DNA from: Vulcanimicrobiota bacterium
Lineage (GTDB): Bacteria > Pseudomonadota > Gammaproteobacteria > Xanthomonadales > Rhodanobacteraceae
Assembly: GCA_903970555.1 (NCBI GenBank)
Contig: CAJCJD010000040.1
Coordinates: 1-64,000 of the forward strand
Direction: 5' to 3'
DNA: 64,000 nt
In this document: one piece after another, positions 26,648 to 35,092 of the stretch
How the letters are laid out: every line of letters begins with the position of its first letter
Numbering within the stretch: the first letter of the stretch is position 1
Position numbers and translations under genes: made by a program
Notes under the pieces: generated by a model
The model's input: the letters and a program-made list of their open reading frames with translations, nothing else
What the model was told of the DNA's origin: nothing
Database searches by the model: none

Positions 26648-27570
26648 AGCGATTTCGCCAGGCGATAAAGCAAGCCGCCACCCAACAGCTCCAGTCCAAG
26701 CGCCATCAGTAACACCTTGTGCCCTAGCGGCTGCGTGAACATCGGCATGAAGAAGGCGGGGTTCGTAAGTGTCATGAAGGTCGCAACAGCGAGCGGCAGC
26801 AAGCCGATTACCCATGCGGAAAGGCGCGTCTCGGCAGTAATAGCCTTCAATTCCTGGCGTGCCTGGCTGAGATCGCGCATGAAGTCGCTCATGCGCTGCA
26901 ATATCTGATCGGCGCGGCCGCCCATGCGCATGCCCGTGCCCAATATCACGTGCAGCAATTCCAGCTCTTCCATTCGATAAGGACGCGCTGCTGTCTGCAG
27001 TGCGCGGTCCAGATCGAGCCCCGCTCGCACCGATTGCATGGCGTGGTCGAGCACTGCGCGTAACGGCATTTGCACGGTGGCAGTCGTCGCCTGGAATGCC
27101 ATCGGCAAACTATTGCCGATATGCGACATGCGAACCAGACCGTCGAGGAAATCAGGCAGCTGCCGGACAAATTGCTGCTGCAGTTTTTCGGTGCGTGCGC
27201 GTAGCCACAGCAACACGCCTGCCACATACAGTCCCATTAGCAGTGGCACTATCCAAACACTACCAATGCGCCACCAGCCCACAAGCGCGATGGCCACGCC
27301 AATTACGCCGAGAAGCATCGGCATGCGCCAGCCTGTGGCTAGTCCTGCACGCAGGAACAAAGCATCTGTTCGAAGCTCGCCTTTGTCGGGTGATGGCATC
27401 GTCGTCGCAGTTGGAGCAGGGCGATGCGTTTCAGTGACGGTAGCAAGGCTTTGCTCGATATGCGCCAGACTCCTGCGCGATTGTCGACGCGCTTCGGTAC
27501 CCCACCACAGCTCCACGGCGCCGGCAAGCATCAACAGGACGATGCTCATGATGGCAAGCCCCTGGATCAT
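26644..27570 (-). CDS. tadB: TadB inner-membrane platform protein
   Basis: A 308-residue GspF-family membrane protein and partner of TadC. Seen: an N-terminal membrane segment, two central helices (VIGVAIALVGWW and VPLLMGLYVAGVLL), the family segment QFVRQLPDFLDGLVRMSHIG, a helical cytoplasmic part ending LSQARQELKAITAETRLSAW, and a closing helix. The start overlaps the tadA stop by 4 bases. Confidence 0.93.
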   Translation of the reverse strand: MIQGLAIMSIVLLMLAGAVELWWGTEARRQSRRSLAHIEQSLATVTETHRPAPTATTMPSPDKGELRTDALFLRAGLATGWRMPMLLGVIGVAIALVGWWRIGSVWIVPLLMGLYVAGVLLWLRARTEKLQQQFVRQLPDFLDGLVRMSHIGNSLPMAFQATTATVQMPLRAVLDHAMQSVRAGLDLDRALQTAARPYRMEELELLHVILGTGMRMGGRADQILQRMSDFMRDLSQARQELKAITAETRLSAWVIGLLPLAVATFMTLTNPAFFMPMFTQPLGHKVLLMALGLELLGGGLLYRLAKSL

Positions 27571-28928
27571 GGCATGCCCCCGGCTTCGCGCAGAAAGCGC
27601 CGATAGGGTTCCAGCTTAGGCGTATGCGGTTGAAAACCAAGTCCCGGCCAGCGATCGTGCTCCACGCCTTCAAGATCGATCACCGACTCGTGGTGATACA
27701 TTTCTTGCGTAGTGATCACGTCGTCGCCGGTTCCGATCACTTCCGTGATCGATGCGATGACGCGGCGCCCATTGCCCAGGCGCGTAATCTGGATGATGAA
27801 ATCGATGGCGCTGGCGATCTGCCGGCGCAAGCTGCCTTCATTGCCCTGGAAGCCGGCGAAGCCGCAAAGCATTTCCAGGCGATACAAAACATCGCGCGGC
27901 GAGTTGGCGTGGATGGTGGACATGGAGCCGTCGTGGCCGGTATTCATCGCTTGCAGCATTTCCAATACTTCGGAGCCGCGAACTTCGCCCACCACGATGC
28001 GATCCGGCCGCATACGCAGGCTGTTGCGCACCAAGTCGCGAATGGTGACCGCTCCATCGCCCTCGAACCCGCCAAGCCGGCTCTCCAGCCGTACGACATG
28101 CGGATGGTTGAGCGATAGCTCAGCGGTGTCTTCCACCGTAATGACACGCTCGGTAAATGGAATAAAGCTCGCCAATGCGTTGAGCAGCGACGTCTTTCCT
28201 GAACTGGTGCCACCGGAGATCACGATGTTGCAGCGTCCCATCACCGCTGCACGCAGCAGCGCATGAATTGGGCGGTCGAACATATTTCGCGTTAGCAGAT
28301 CGTCCGGTGTGAACGGGTCTTTGCGGAACTTGCGGATGGAAACGCTAGGGCCCGATACGGACAGCGGTTCGATAATGGCATTTAGGCGGCCGCCGTCCGG
28401 CAAGCGTGCATCGACCATGGGGTTGGATTCGTCGAGCCGACGCCCCAGCGGCACCAAAAATCGACGCACGATGCGCAGTAGATGCCGGTCATCCGTGAAG
28501 CGTGCCTGGTCGCGTTCCAACACGCCCCGGCGTGACACGTACACATCCTTATAGCCGTTGACCAGGATGTCCTCGACTTCCGGGTCGTGCAGCAGGTCAT
28601 CGAGCGGACCGAAACCAGTCAGCTCCTTGACCAATGCGTCAGAAATCTTGCGCATCTCCATCTCATTGATGGGAATGTGCCATTCATGGATGAAGGTTGC
28701 AGTTTCGATCTCCACGTATTTGGTGGTGGTATCCAGCGACCAGGGCGTGATGTCCAGGTGCTGGTCTTCGATGCGGTTGAGCAGGAACTCATGCGCGCCC
28801 GCCAGCACGTCATAGAACTGTTGGGTTTGCTCGAAAGGCGTTTCGCGTCGTTCGGCGGAGATGGCGGCATCGATATCCCGAAGGACATCTGAAAGATCGC
28901 CGGCTGCAGGTTTCATGGCGTTTTCCAT
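27567..28928 (-). CDS. tadA: TadA/CpaF secretion ATPase
   Basis: A 453-residue hexameric ATPase that powers extension (and probably retraction) of the Tad pilus. Seen: an N-terminal helical domain, Walker A GGTSSGKTSLLN near residue 235, an Asp box region (ERVITVEDTAEL), Walker B DRIVVGEVRGSE near residue 307 and a His box (GHDGSMSTIHANS). All catalytic motifs are intact. Two starts compete: ATG 28928 (MENAMKP) with a good GGGGGA site 7 bases upstream, and ATG 28916, which overlaps the tadZ stop as ATGA. The first was chosen because it has the better ribosome binding site. Confidence 0.93.
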   Translation of the reverse strand: MENAMKPAAGDLSDVLRDIDAAISAERRETPFEQTQQFYDVLAGAHEFLLNRIEDQHLDITPWSLDTTTKYVEIETATFIHEWHIPINEMEMRKISDALVKELTGFGPLDDLLHDPEVEDILVNGYKDVYVSRRGVLERDQARFTDDRHLLRIVRRFLVPLGRRLDESNPMVDARLPDGGRLNAIIEPLSVSGPSVSIRKFRKDPFTPDDLLTRNMFDRPIHALLRAAVMGRCNIVISGGTSSGKTSLLNALASFIPFTERVITVEDTAELSLNHPHVVRLESRLGGFEGDGAVTIRDLVRNSLRMRPDRIVVGEVRGSEVLEMLQAMNTGHDGSMSTIHANSPRDVLYRLEMLCGFAGFQGNEGSLRRQIASAIDFIIQITRLGNGRRVIASITEVIGTGDDVITTQEMYHHESVIDLEGVEHDRWPGLGFQPHTPKLEPYRRFLREAGGMP

Positions 28929-30193
28929 CGATGATCCCCCTTGTGATGAAACAGCCTTTTCCAACGAGACGACTCGGTGTGGTCTTCTGCGCCGATATGC
29001 AATTTCGCGAGCAGTGGCGTTAGCGCGTGGATATAGGCATCTTTCGGCGCCATCTGATGGAGTAGGAGCCCCTGATTGGCGCTGCTGCGCAGTGCGCGAC
29101 TGCGATCGGGAAGAGCGGCCAGCAGAGGCAACTCGAACCGTTCGGCGATCTGCCTCGCGCTGATGCCACACTCTTCGTCGTGCCGATTGACGATCAGCGA
29201 CACGCGTCGATCGCGCGCGTTGTGCTGCGCAAGCTGATGTAGACATGTGTCCAACGACACCATCGAGGCGATGCCTTGATCGGCGACCAGCCAGATTTCA
29301 TTGGCGGACTTTAGTAATTGCGGCGATAGTTGCTGAAGCGATCGACCACCTAAGTCGCACAGCACTAGCTCGAAAAGGGTGAGCAGGCGATCTATCAGTG
29401 CGCTCGTTTCGGCAGTGTTGAGCGTCTGTTCCTGAGTTTGCGAGATCACGGCCAGCCCGCTTCTGTGGTGCGGAATCGCCGTGCGGATCAGCGTGGCATC
29501 GATGCGCGTGGCGTGACGTAGCGCGTCTTCGTAGTGAAAGTCACCCTTGGCGCCGACATACAGCGCCGCGTCACCGTGTGGAGCGCCAAGATCGAGCAGA
29601 AGGGTATGCGGTGCGATCGTGTCGCTCGGCATCGTTCCGGCAGACTTCGCTGGCATCGACAATGCGCCAAGATGTGCGGCCAGCGTGCTCGTGCCGACGC
29701 CGGGCCTGACACCCCATAGCAGCACCAGCTGTCCGGGCTTTTGTATCGCCGGGGTTAGTGGTGTTTGCTGTGTTTCGGCGTTTTTTAGCGCTTGGCTCAG
29801 CAGCGTGTGTATCTCCTCGTCCGAGGCATCCATGTCGATGAAGTCGCGCACGCCCGCACGCAGCGCGGCGAGCACTCCGGCAGCGCGATCCGCTGCCGTA
29901 GACCCCACGCCTATCAACGGCAGATTCGCTGAAAGCGCGCTCAGCCGACGTGCCAGAGACGTTGAGGCATCCGCCGTCTCGCAGGCGTAGTCGAGCAAGA
30001 CCAGGCGATGATCGTTCTGCAGTTGTGTCCATTGTTCTGGCGAAAAATGGCGGCTGTCCTGCCAATGCACGGTCGCTACATTGCGCAGTCGCGCGGAAAG
30101 GCGATGCGCACGTTGTTCGTCGGGTGAGTAGAACAGCAGCTTCACGCCGAGCTCCAGCTTGCCGAAAGGAAGGATCGAAGCAGCCGTCTGCAT
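28913..30193 (-). CDS. tadZ: TadZ/CpaE-like MinD-family localisation protein
   Basis: A 426-residue protein with an N-terminal receiver-like domain and a C-terminal MinD/ParA-type ATPase domain that positions the Tad machine, typically at a cell pole. Seen: the nucleotide-binding loop reads GVRPGVGTST near residue 160. The signature Lys of the deviant Walker A is Arg-Pro here, and the second Lys is Thr, as is common for TadZ proteins, so ATPase activity may be weak or absent. ATG 30193 was chosen because AGGGG lies 8 bases upstream; a GTG at 30202 is too close to that site. The ribosome site overlaps the rcpA stop codon. Confidence 0.88.
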   Translation of the reverse strand: MQTAASILPFGKLELGVKLLFYSPDEQRAHRLSARLRNVATVHWQDSRHFSPEQWTQLQNDHRLVLLDYACETADASTSLARRLSALSANLPLIGVGSTAADRAAGVLAALRAGVRDFIDMDASDEEIHTLLSQALKNAETQQTPLTPAIQKPGQLVLLWGVRPGVGTSTLAAHLGALSMPAKSAGTMPSDTIAPHTLLLDLGAPHGDAALYVGAKGDFHYEDALRHATRIDATLIRTAIPHHRSGLAVISQTQEQTLNTAETSALIDRLLTLFELVLCDLGGRSLQQLSPQLLKSANEIWLVADQGIASMVSLDTCLHQLAQHNARDRRVSLIVNRHDEECGISARQIAERFELPLLAALPDRSRALRSSANQGLLLHQMAPKDAYIHALTPLLAKLHIGAEDHTESSRWKRLFHHKGDHRWKTP

Positions 30194-30204
30194 GACACGC
30201 ACCC

Positions 30205-31572
30205 CTACCGGGAAAAACCGGGCAGTTGATCGGAGCCGGCAGGACTGAGCAGGAAGGAGCCCCAGACGGGCATGGACTTTTGTTCCTCGCGTTCGCCGGG
30301 CAATGGAAGCTTCACGCCACGGGCCACGGCATGCACCAGATGCGGTGTCACCATGATCACCAGCTCCTTGTCTTGCTTGCTGTACTGCATATCGCGGAAA
30401 AACGCGCCGATGACCGGAATGTCGCCGAGCAGCGGCATCTTGTTCATCTGGCTGGTAACGTCCTGGCTGACCAGACCGCCGATAACAAAGGTTTCGCCAT
30501 CGCCGAGTTCAACCGTGGTGTCGGCGCGTCGCGTCGTGATGGCAGGGACCGATACGCCGCTGATGACGACTTCGTTGGTGTAATCGAGCTCACTCGCTTC
30601 CGGAGCCACTTTCAAGGCGATGCGATCGGTTGCGAGTACGGTCGGCGTTAAAGTGAGGCCCACGCCGTACGGCTTGTACACGATGGCAACGGTGCCGAGT
30701 CCTTGCGGCTCGGGTATCGGCAGTTCACCGCCGGCGAGAAAGCTCGCGCTCTGCCCGGACAGCGCGACAAGTGTCGGTTCAGCGAGCACGCGTGCCAGGC
30801 CATCGCTCTGTAGAAGGCTTAGATCGCTGAATAGATTGTGCGTGGTGGAATTTAAAATAAGGTTGAAGGCCGAAGAAATCGGCTGGGTAGCATTAAAGGT
30901 GACGCCGCCGATCTGTGAAGTGCTATTGCTGCTGCTGGCCGTCTGCGTGCCTACCTGTACAGAGCTGAGCGATGTCGGTGCAAACGTTCCGAAAGTGAAG
31001 CTGCCGTTGCCATTGCTCTTGACCAGGTTGAGGCCGATCTGGCTCATCGCGGTTTTATCAAACTCCACTACCTTGACGTCGACTTGCACCACTTCACCAC
31101 TGTCAATGGTGGAGGTATCGGCCACGTTGGTTTTCACATCATCGGCCGTTGCGGCGCTTAGCGCTTGCTGATGGTCAAGCAGGCTTGGTGCTTCACCGTG
31201 AAGCAGGGCCGTTCCGTCCTCTTCGTCAACCTGTGTGGTTGCGCTGTTTTCAAGCTTCGACTGCACGGCGCTACGCACCAGTACCACGACGCGTTGCGGT
31301 TGAGGCTGCCCACGATGCCAAAGCAGTAATACCGTCTGTCCGGCGCGCTTTCCAACCAATAGCACTTCGCCGTGCGTCTTCAGCGTGAGCACGTCGGCTA
31401 CGCTCGGGTCCGCAATGGCGATTCGCTCAAGATCGTTGGGAAGCTGCCATGGGCGTTGTTCGTGGGTTTGAAGGAGCACGTCAGCATTTGAGCTGGCCGC
31501 CATCAACGACGTTGCCGCAGTGATCAATGCACCGGCACTGAGTAGTCGTAGCAAATACGCATGGCGCATCAT
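30205..31572 (-). CDS. rcpA: RcpA/CpaC outer-membrane secretin
   Basis: A 455-residue secretin forming the outer-membrane channel for the Tad pilus. Seen: a signal peptide, an N-terminal pilus-assembly domain (ERIAIADPSVADVLTL...), a BON-like region, then the type II/III secretin domain. The secretin signature lies near residues 360-420 (LGDGETFVIGGL and MPLLGDIPVIGAFF, then ELVIMVTPHLV). The start overlaps the rcpC stop (ATGA); two consecutive ATGs are present. Confidence 0.94.
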   Translation of the reverse strand: MMRHAYLLRLLSAGALITAATSLMAASSNADVLLQTHEQRPWQLPNDLERIAIADPSVADVLTLKTHGEVLLVGKRAGQTVLLLWHRGQPQPQRVVVLVRSAVQSKLENSATTQVDEEDGTALLHGEAPSLLDHQQALSAATADDVKTNVADTSTIDSGEVVQVDVKVVEFDKTAMSQIGLNLVKSNGNGSFTFGTFAPTSLSSVQVGTQTASSSNSTSQIGGVTFNATQPISSAFNLILNSTTHNLFSDLSLLQSDGLARVLAEPTLVALSGQSASFLAGGELPIPEPQGLGTVAIVYKPYGVGLTLTPTVLATDRIALKVAPEASELDYTNEVVISGVSVPAITTRRADTTVELGDGETFVIGGLVSQDVTSQMNKMPLLGDIPVIGAFFRDMQYSKQDKELVIMVTPHLVHAVARGVKLPLPGEREEQKSMPVWGSFLLSPAGSDQLPGFSR

Positions 31573-32588
31573 GGCGAATGGCTCCCGGCGGTCTGTGCGC
31601 CGTCATTCCGTTGGGTTCCGCGGATGATTTCCAGGCCAGGATTCAATTCGACGTGGCGACGGTAAGCGATGCGTGGTGCCACTGCAGTTTGGCCGGCGAG
31701 ACCGGAGCCATCGATACCGGCAAACGCATCGTTTTCTGGGGATGCCAACGTTGGATGCTGTTCGTTTGAAAGATACGCAAGCGGTGAAAGCACGACAGGA
31801 GGTGTTGGGAATAGCTCGTTGTCCGGTCTGTTGGTGTCGCCCGGATAGCGAAGCGCCAGCGTGAGCTTGCCGTTCTGCACGCCAAGCAGCAGTTGATCGA
31901 TTTCGGCGACCGGCACCGCAAGCACGGCGGTGCGCGCCGCCTCAGTATTATCCGGCTTAGGCTGCGACGATTCGCCGTTGCTTGCAGTGGGCTTGCCGGG
32001 CGCTGCTTCGGGAATGGGAAGGTTCTTGTCGCCGTAGGCCAATACGCGAAGGCGCGAAAGTAGCAGGCGGGTCTGGCTCAGGTCGCGATTGGGCCCGGTG
32101 TTTGCACTTGGTGGATTCTTCAGGCTTAAGAACACATCCACGTAGTCGCCCGGAACGACGTGATTGCCAACGCCGGCTACTTCATCCACTGGCACGGCGA
32201 GTGCTCTCTCACCCGGCATCAGCTGCATCGCCATGCCGTGCGCGAGCAGGGTGGTAGTGATCGGTGTGCCAGCCGGTACGCTCACCAGCAGCATGTGGCC
32301 AGCAATGGCATTCACATCGTCGAAGCTTCCTTGTGGCGCCTGAGCCTCGTTGACGACATGCAACGACGATGCGGAAATGATCTGACCGGCGGCCAACGCG
32401 TCTGCGGCGACCACCACGGGTGTCCCCGACGCCTGATTTGTGTTGGGCATTGTCGGTGAAGCCGCATGGCTTGTGGCCGAAGCCGCTGTCTGTTGCGCAT
32501 TGTGACGTCCCAGTCCAAACGCCACGACCGCCAGCGCGAAGGCGAATACGACCAGTAAGAGCGCCACGATTCGAGTTATTTTCTGCAT
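31569..32588 (-). CDS. rcpC: RcpC/CpaB periplasmic Tad assembly protein
   Basis: A 339-residue protein with one N-terminal transmembrane helix (IVALLLVVFAFALAVVAFGLG) and a SAF domain (TPVVVAADALAAGQIISASSL). The RcpC/CpaB continuation follows, including the motif VAGVGNHVVPGDYVDVFL. RcpC/CpaB proteins work in the periplasm with the secretin. A Pro/Asn/Ser-rich insert follows about residue 190. The gene follows tadE by 33 bases and is coupled to rcpA. Confidence 0.92.
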   Translation of the reverse strand: MQKITRIVALLLVVFAFALAVVAFGLGRHNAQQTAASATSHAASPTMPNTNQASGTPVVVAADALAAGQIISASSLHVVNEAQAPQGSFDDVNAIAGHMLLVSVPAGTPITTTLLAHGMAMQLMPGERALAVPVDEVAGVGNHVVPGDYVDVFLSLKNPPSANTGPNRDLSQTRLLLSRLRVLAYGDKNLPIPEAAPGKPTASNGESSQPKPDNTEAARTAVLAVPVAEIDQLLLGVQNGKLTLALRYPGDTNRPDNELFPTPPVVLSPLAYLSNEQHPTLASPENDAFAGIDGSGLAGQTAVAPRIAYRRHVELNPGLEIIRGTQRNDGAQTAGSHSP

Positions 32589-32621
32589 CAGTGATGTCTC
32601 CGGGTCGCTGGGCTCGCGCCC

Positions 32622-33143
32622 TCAATCGCCAGTAAGGTCGAGTTGAACGGTTGCAGAGCTGCGCATTACTGCGCCCATCACCCAGCCATAAATGGCCTCG
32701 GTGCCCGGAAAGAACGGGTGCGCGTTGTAGTTATAGGAAGCGACTACCGTCACGCACTCCATCGCCGGCGTGCTGGGGCAGGCGCTAGGCGTGGAAACAG
32801 CGATCGCCGAATAGGACGTGGTGCTTGGTGCCGAAGGGGTCGCGCAGTTTGTCGCGTCACCCGAAAAAGTCAGTAGCCATTGCATGGACGCTTGCGCCGC
32901 ATTGCAGGCACTGGTCGCGCGCTGGGCGGTTGTTCCGTAATGCAAGGCGGCGCGCGCGCCTTCTGCCGCCGCTAGTGTCAGCGTTTGCTGTGCGGCGAAG
33001 ATCATGACGCCCGAGAACGTCAGCAATAATAAAGGCAGCACGCCGAACAGAAACACCAGAGCGAATTCGATCGCGACCACACCCTGTTGACCGCGCAAGC
33101 TGCGGATATTGCTGTGCCGCTGGATTGAGGGTGATCTATGCAT
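32622..33143 (-). CDS. tadE: TadE-like minor pseudopilin
   Basis: A 173-residue protein with the TadE signature: a basic N-terminus, then GQQGVVAIEFALVFLFGVLP running into a single transmembrane helix, followed by an exported part. The conserved Glu five residues into the mature helix fits processing by the TadV peptidase. ATG 33143 was chosen because GGAG lies 6 bases upstream; a GTG four codons earlier (33155) is poorly spaced. It sits between tadV and rcpC, whereas in the Aggregatibacter locus tadE lies near the end. Confidence 0.85.
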   Translation of the reverse strand: MHRSPSIQRHSNIRSLRGQQGVVAIEFALVFLFGVLPLLLLTFSGVMIFAAQQTLTLAAAEGARAALHYGTTAQRATSACNAAQASMQWLLTFSGDATNCATPSAPSTTSYSAIAVSTPSACPSTPAMECVTVVASYNYNAHPFFPGTEAIYGWVMGAVMRSSATVQLDLTGD

Positions 33144-33158
33144 ACCTGTCTCCACCCC

Positions 33159-33668
33159 TCACCAATGCGCCAGTGCGGGATCAAAGAGCACGATTAATGC
33201 GCCAACCGCCAAGCACGCTGCATAAGGCGTGCCGTGTCGTGTTTTCGACTCGGATGCACCGTCTTCCTGATGCGTGACATGACCGCCTTGCACGGCATGT
33301 GACATGCGAAAGCGATATAGAAGAACGGCGGCAGCGTGAAAGCCTGCCAGGACGCTTCCGATGATCCAGATAGGCAGAAGTGCTTTCGCGCCGAATAGAA
33401 ATCCCAGTACGGCGAAGAACTTCACATCACCCGCGCCCATCCAGCCGACTGCATAAACAGGCAGCAATATGAGCAGGCCAATAAGAAAGCCACTAAACGA
33501 AGGCCAAGGAGGTGCGATTCTGCCGAGAGCCCAAAGCGTGCCGAATAAAACTGTAGCCAACAGCAATGCGATCAACAGCCATGCGTTCGGTACGCGGCGC
33601 GCGTAGAGATCGCTGATGGCTATCAGCAGGCAGAAGGGCGCGACCAATATCGACAGTGGGGTCGGCAT
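33159..33668 (-). CDS. tadV: TadV prepilin peptidase (A24 family)
   Basis: A 169-residue aspartic prepilin peptidase that cleaves the Flp prepilin and TadE-like pseudopilins. Seen: several transmembrane helices and both catalytic aspartates, Asp20 (AISDLYARRVPN) and Asp81 in the GAGD motif (GWMGAGDVKFF). It lacks the methyltransferase half of PilD-type enzymes, as expected for TadV. A cytoplasmic, partly charged loop (HVTHQEDGASESKTRHG) interrupts the last helices. Confidence 0.94.
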   Translation of the reverse strand: MPTPLSILVAPFCLLIAISDLYARRVPNAWLLIALLLATVLFGTLWALGRIAPPWPSFSGFLIGLLILLPVYAVGWMGAGDVKFFAVLGFLFGAKALLPIWIIGSVLAGFHAAAVLLYRFRMSHAVQGGHVTHQEDGASESKTRHGTPYAACLAVGALIVLFDPALAHW

Positions 33669-33740
33669 CGTGGAACTCCGTCCGTTGAGCCTCGTCCAGG
33701 TTTGTCGCTTGGCGGTGAATCGGGCGCAATAATAGCCTGT

Positions 33741-33758
33741 GCGTCAAAATATTGACGC
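33741..33758 (-). promoter_or_regulatory. Hairpin between flp and tadV
   Basis: GCGTCAA-AATA-TTGACGC is a perfect 7-bp inverted repeat in the 164-base gap between flp and tadV. A partial terminator or processing site here would explain higher levels of pilin than of assembly proteins, as is typical for Flp systems. No T tract follows, so an RNA-stability role or a protein site is equally possible. Confidence 0.4.
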
Positions 33759-33832
33759 GCAACTTAGTTGAGCAATTTAAACGCCGTGAACGACGTTATC
33801 TGTTATTGGCCCGCCGCCAATTGCGATTAACC

Positions 33833-34018
33833 CTACGATGCGCTCGCTGCCGAGGTCACCGCTGTGGTCAATTGCGTCATCAGCGTCCCATATAGAGTTT
33901 TTAACTGCGGCAGAAACACGGCCACCAAGGCCGCTGCAACGATGCAGGCCAAAATGCCGTATTCCAGCGCGGTAATGCCGTCTTCCTCAACGAGGAACTT
34001 GCGAATTGAGTTATTCAT
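33833..34018 (-). CDS. flp: Flp-type pilin
   Basis: A 61-residue type IVb Flp prepilin, the major subunit of the Tad pilus. Seen: a short basic leader (MNNSIRKFLVEEDG), the processing site DG|ITALEYGIL with Glu5 and Tyr6 of the mature form, as required by TadV, then one hydrophobic helix and a small Ser/Thr/Ala-rich tail. ATG 34018 was chosen because GGGGG lies 4 bases upstream and because the leader then has family length; an upstream start at 34069 adds seventeen unlikely residues. It is the first gene of the Tad operon, preceded by a long leader that can form several stems. Confidence 0.95.
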   Translation of the reverse strand: MNNSIRKFLVEEDGITALEYGILACIVAAALVAVFLPQLKTLYGTLMTQLTTAVTSAASAS

Positions 34019-34462
34019 AAAACCCCCGGGGCCTATTGCCCATGCGTCATTTGATTGACTAAGACACACGAATCACAGACACGCACTGACCGATGGCTCG
34101 CGAAGGCGGATCGCGGGCTGACCTTTGCCAGGCCTACGGCGACACCAAGCGGTTGGATCGCCGTTTTCCGGATTGCTAAAGGGTTCTTACTGGACTCCCC
34201 GATTTCGATGCTAGGTATGAGATTGTCGAGGTCATGTGAATGATTACTCATCGCTAAATACACAAATGCGCTAATGGCGCTTTGCGAAAATCATTCGGTT
34301 TTACCCTTATTTCCTGTCGCCAATAACCATGTAGACGCGCGCATTTAAAATGCGTATCACGCCATACAGGGTGTGACACCAAAATCGGTGCTGCTTCGAA
34401 AACGAGAGTGTGCGTGTTGGATGTACTCCGTGTGCGCACGTCGCTGTCTCGTAAAAAACGAA
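34019..34462 (-). promoter_or_regulatory. Leader and promoter region of the Tad operon with candidate structured RNA
   Basis: This 444-base gap separates flp from the upstream glycosylase gene. The notable part is 34091-34164. It contains a 7-bp stem ACGGCGA/TCGCCGT (34136-34142 with 34158-34164), a nested CCAA/TTGG stem and a GCGG loop, and a second stem CGCGA/TCGCG (34099-34103 with 34111-34115). Between them lies GGCTGACC...GCCAGGCC, which can pair further. On the minus strand this would be a compact structured 5' leader ending about 70 bases before the flp start. It does not match the conserved core of the c-di-GMP-I riboswitch. I could not identify a clear promoter. Confidence 0.5.
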
Positions 34463-35077
34463 TCAGCTTCGTTGCGCCGCCGTACCCGATACATAGCGAT
34501 TGCCAGGGATACTCCAACGAAATGGAAGATCCTTGCCGACGCTGATGCCGATGCGCGGTCCGCCTGCAAGGCCTTTAGGGGGTGCCATGCCATCGTCGAC
34601 GATGGTGAAGCCCTCATCGCCACTGACCAGATCGATTCCGTTTTGGGTTCCGCTGATGCCCATCGCTTGAGCGAGGCGCGCCGGGCCGCGACATAGATCA
34701 CGATCGTGCCTTGCCGTTGGGCGCGCCGCACGCATTTGCTCAAGCCCCTGCAGTGGTTCCAGCGCGCGGATGAGTACACCGCAACCATGGCCCGCAGGAC
34801 CGCTCACGCAGTTAGCGCACCAGTGCATGCCGTACGTGAAATAGACGTACATATGCCCTGGAGGGCCAAACATGATCGTGTTGCGTGGCGTCTGTCCACG
34901 ATACGTGTGTGACGCTGGATCGACAGCGCCGATATAGGCTTCCACTTCCACGATGCGACCGGCCCGGCCATCCGATGCTGCCAAGACTTTGTTTAGCAGT
35001 CGTGGCGCTATCGTGGTGGCGGCGCGATTGAAGAAGGCTCGTGACAAGGGTGTGCCTGGCCAGAGCTTCGACGTCAT
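34463..35077 (-). CDS. DNA-3-methyladenine glycosylase (AAG/MPG family)
   Basis: A 204-residue base-excision repair enzyme of the AAG/MPG family that removes 3-methyladenine and other alkylated purines from DNA. Seen: RIVEVEAYIG, where Glu46 matches the water-activating Glu of human AAG, then HTYRGQTPRNTIMFGPPGHMYVYFTYGMHWC, which corresponds to the family core. Near the C-terminus are GGPRIGISVGKDLPFRW and a final segment that closes the fold. ATG 35077 was chosen; a GTG at 35092 overlaps the stop of the upstream gene. It follows the Mug-type glycosylase gene directly, a repair pair. Confidence 0.92.
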   Translation of the reverse strand: MTSKLWPGTPLSRAFFNRAATTIAPRLLNKVLAASDGRAGRIVEVEAYIGAVDPASHTYRGQTPRNTIMFGPPGHMYVYFTYGMHWCANCVSGPAGHGCGVLIRALEPLQGLEQMRAARPTARHDRDLCRGPARLAQAMGISGTQNGIDLVSGDEGFTIVDDGMAPPKGLAGGPRIGISVGKDLPFRWSIPGNRYVSGTAAQRS

Positions 35078-35092
35078 TTCTTTTCTTACCAC

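Noticed and set aside
34091-34164. c-di-GMP-I riboswitch upstream of flp
   Set aside because: The stems are real, but the conserved CGCAAAG core and GNRA-receptor arrangement are not present on either strand, so I kept only a generic structured-leader call.
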